Source of the DNA: JAGGTJ01 sp964457545
Lineage (GTDB): Bacteria; Desulfobacterota; DSM-4660; Desulfatiglandales; Desulfatiglandaceae
DNA length: 64,000 nucleotides
Assembly (NCBI GenBank): GCA_964457545.1
Contig: CAYWEN010000006.1
Coordinates: forward strand, 1-64,000
Direction of reading: 5' to 3'
Shown: positions 62,063 through 64,000 of the stretch, piece by piece
How positions within the stretch are numbered: the first letter of the stretch is position 1
Layout of the letters: every line of letters begins with the position of its first letter
The notes under the pieces: model-generated
What the model saw: only the letters and a program-made list of their open reading frames with translations
Told to the model about the DNA's origin: nothing
Databases searched by the model: none
Translations under genes and position numbers: made by a program

Positions 62063-63183
62063 AAACAAAAGTAAGATTGTGTGTTTTTGCCATTTTATCC
62101 ATATGTTTTTATTCTGCCTGTGGGCAAACTGTCAGGGAGACAGTTGTTCCTCAAAAACCTGAACCTGTAAATGCAGGGTTTGAGAGAATTGTTGTGTTGC
62201 CTTTTGCCGATTATACGCCATCTCCTTCTCCGTACACATACAGCATGCGGGACAGGATGATTACAGAGGAATTATGTGACGATTTGTATAAAGCTGGTTT
62301 TGTTCCTGCAGTTGAAGAAGATGTGGTGAAGTATCTTATAGATAACAGGATTATAAAACTTCTGTGCGGTAAAGACGGAGGATCGGGTTCTATAAAGGAA
62401 GAGATTGAAAGCAATGAATGGTCCCCTGCCATGAAAGAAGAGTTAAGGAACCTGATCGATAACAAGGGCAATATTGATATTAATGACTATGGAAAGAAAA
62501 TAAATCTAATCGCCCTGGACAAAACTACGGTAAAAGATATCGGAAACACCTTTGATGCCGACTATGTGATAAGGGGAAGAATCCTCGTGTTTAATTCAGG
62601 GGATGATAATACCTTTAATCCTCTTAAAACAGGAATCCTTCCCTTTTTTCTGGAATCAACAGGGCGTACAATCCTTGGTGTTGCCCGTGCATATCGCTAT
62701 GATTCTTTTGGCAAATTTTCTTTTACTCCCATGTTAAATACCGTCCAGGTGAGGATGTTTGTGCAGGACGCCCATACAGGAGATCTGGTGTGGACCAACA
62801 GGGCAGAGACAAAGATTGCTCCGCGTACCGTATATGCAGATCATGACAAGGAAGTCCTGTTCAGAGAGGCTATAAAAAAAGCGGTCAGGGCCCTTGCATA
62901 TAATTTCAGGCAGGACTTTGTATCAGGGAAGCTGGTGCAAACATATCATTCAGGGGAAAAAAACACAGAAAAAAGTTTAAAGGGGGCGGATATAGTTAAT
63001 ATGGAGAGATCTGCTTCAGATGCACAGGAGGCTGCCAGAATGGCAAGGCAGTTTGCAAAAGAGGCAAATCAGGCCGCTGAAGATGCAAGAGAGGCAGCAA
63101 GACATGCCCGTGATGCAGAGCAAAGGGCTGAAAATGTCTCTGTTCATACTCAAAAGGCCTTTGAAAAATTAAATGCGAAATAA
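62059..63183 (+). CDS. Lipoprotein with Ala-rich C-terminal coiled coil, within the pil operon
   Basis: A 374-residue protein that starts with a lipoprotein signal (VRLCVFAILSICFYSACG, Cys21). The core resembles CsgG/TolB-like domains: FERIVVLPFADYTPSPSPYT (about 41-60) and FDADYVIRGRILVF. The last 55 residues form an Ala-rich coiled coil with an alpha-seven pattern (AARMARQFAKEANQAAEDA and so on), similar to Lpp-like peptidoglycan-spanning helices. It lies between pilP and pilQ with ATGA overlap on the 5' side. It may act as a pilotin-like or secretin-tethering lipoprotein; this is inferred. Confidence 0.7.
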   Translation: MKTKVRLCVFAILSICFYSACGQTVRETVVPQKPEPVNAGFERIVVLPFADYTPSPSPYTYSMRDRMITEELCDDLYKAGFVPAVEEDVVKYLIDNRIIKLLCGKDGGSGSIKEEIESNEWSPAMKEELRNLIDNKGNIDINDYGKKINLIALDKTTVKDIGNTFDADYVIRGRILVFNSGDDNTFNPLKTGILPFFLESTGRTILGVARAYRYDSFGKFSFTPMLNTVQVRMFVQDAHTGDLVWTNRAETKIAPRTVYADHDKEVLFREAIKKAVRALAYNFRQDFVSGKLVQTYHSGEKNTEKSLKGADIVNMERSASDAQEAARMARQFAKEANQAAEDAREAARHARDAEQRAENVSVHTQKAFEKLNAK

Positions 63184-63414
63184 TGCCTGTTTACAATCAA
63201 CGGGCATTAAGGAGTTTTTAATCCGGAAATGATATCTTTTTTGCAAAATCAGGCAAATCAAGGGATTATGCAGATTCGTACTTGCAGTTCACTATACAGA
63301 TGATCCCGTATGTTGACCCCAGTGAAACAGGCTTGGAATTTCACGGGGCAGGGCGTTGATATTGTAAAAAAAATAGCTGCTTATGGATGGAAACGAAACA
63401 GATAGGGGAAGCAC

Positions 63415-64000
63415 ATGGTCAAGTCACTTGCGTATTTTTTGCTGATATGGTTATGGCTAACCGTACCTGCGTTTGCAGGTATGGTCACTAAAATAGATGT
63501 CTTGAAAAATACCAAGACATGTCTAAACGTTATGATCAAGGGCCAACATAATTCTTACCAGGCTGTGATGTCTCAATCTCCTTTCAGATTTGTTATTGAT
63601 CTGGATAATGCCTCTTTGTCTAAAAACCTGCCAGGAACAATAAACATAAAAAACCCTGTAGTTTCAAAAATAGAGGCAGGTGCAAAAGATAAAGATTTGC
63701 GTATTGTTTTTTATTCTGCAAGACCTGACAGCGCTTTTCATGCCAACATCCAGGACAAGGAAGGATATCTTATTGTACGATGCTGGAAGGAGGCAACTCC
63801 TCCCACTCATATGAAGACAAAAAAAAGAAGTAATACTGTCAAGAGATTCCGGCATGAACAAAAGGCGGATTCTGTCTGTAGTCCGCCGGCAAAAAGATTG
63901 GCAGACATTATAGGCCGTGCCAGTTCATCTGCGGTTAGGGGTGCCAAAAAGGATACAAACAAGATAAGTACATACAGCAAGAAAAAGGTCAGCCTGGATT
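63415..64000 (+). CDS. pilQ: PilQ secretin, N-terminal part (cut by the window end)
   Basis: The open frame runs from ATG 63415 to the window end (195 codons). The signal peptide SLAYFLLIWLWLTVPAFAG (about 4-22) is followed by an AMIN domain: SQSPFRFVIDLDNASLSK, VVSKIEAGAKDKDLRIVFYS. A basic linker then begins. It sits at the pilQ position after pilP and the lipoprotein. The 230-base gap before it holds a repeat-like fragment (GCTTATGGATGGAAACG) but no gene. AGGGGA at 63403-63408 is the ribosome binding site. Confidence 0.9.
   Translation, partial: MVKSLAYFLLIWLWLTVPAFAGMVTKIDVLKNTKTCLNVMIKGQHNSYQAVMSQSPFRFVIDLDNASLSKNLPGTINIKNPVVSKIEAGAKDKDLRIVFYSARPDSAFHANIQDKEGYLIVRCWKEATPPTHMKTKKRSNTVKRFRHEQKADSVCSPPAKRLADIIGRASSSAVRGAKKDTNKISTYSKKKVSLD

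Overview
The window reads as a chromosomal piece of an anaerobic, probably sulfate-reducing, deltaproteobacterium-like organism (Desulfobacterota). This is inferred from gene content: a siroheme-decarboxylase (AhbB) heme route beside hemL, a fused anaerobic-type CbiE/CbiT, a YeiH-family anion exporter, an F-type ATP synthase whose c-subunits carry a Na+-binding signature, and a probable selenocysteine codon. No rRNA is present to confirm it.

Region 1 (272-23560, all + strand, visibly more G+C-rich than the rest) is an extracellular contractile injection system (eCIS, Afp/PVC-like) locus. It holds a two-module AAA+ ATPase, a DUF4157 protein with HExxH, a DUF4255 (Pvc16-like) tail terminator, a carboxypeptidase-regulatory-like protein, two sheath proteins (the second with a C-terminal lamin-tail domain), two tube proteins, a tail-assembly-like protein with a G7 slippery end overlapping a small second gene, a disordered protein where a tape measure would be expected, a LysM baseplate hub, separate gp27-like and gp5-like spike proteins, gp25, two gp6/J-like wedge proteins, a P2 gpI-like protein, and a final gene that appears split inside a PKD domain by a dispersed repeat.

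Region 2 (23753-32889) holds an M16 peptidase pair-domain protein and a solute-binding protein (both -), a 1.2-kb gene-poor stretch, a YeiH exporter (+) and an acyl-CoA synthetase (-). Region 3 (33333-37589) is an Fo-only ATP synthase operon (atpZ, atpI, atpB, four-hairpin atpE, single-hairpin atpE, atpF', atpF). The four-hairpin c-subunit keeps both ion-binding carboxylates only in hairpins 1 and 4. No F1 genes follow.

Region 4 (37887-49469) contains a DUF1573 protein with an in-frame UGA at the first Cys of its CGC motif, a membrane rhodanese, an RmlD-like reductase, a lipoprotein, recN (-), ahbB, hemL, tRNA-Cys and tRNA-Gly (-), and a compact minus-strand operon parB-like / SPL-like radical SAM / cbiET. 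Region 5 (49875-64000) is type IV pilus: minor pseudopilins fimT-pilW-pilV-pilX-pilY1, then lepB (-), then pilM-N-O-P, a lipoprotein and the 5' part of pilQ. A near-perfect sigma-54 promoter lies before pilM and a weaker one before fimT.

A family of degenerate intergenic repeats with the core TTTCCATCCATAAACGGCC recurs at about eight sites, often as inverted arms or hairpins. The strongest second-look items are the quadruple c-subunit, the UGA in DUF1573, the sheath-LTD fusion, the G7 frameshift candidate, and the repeat-split PKD gene.
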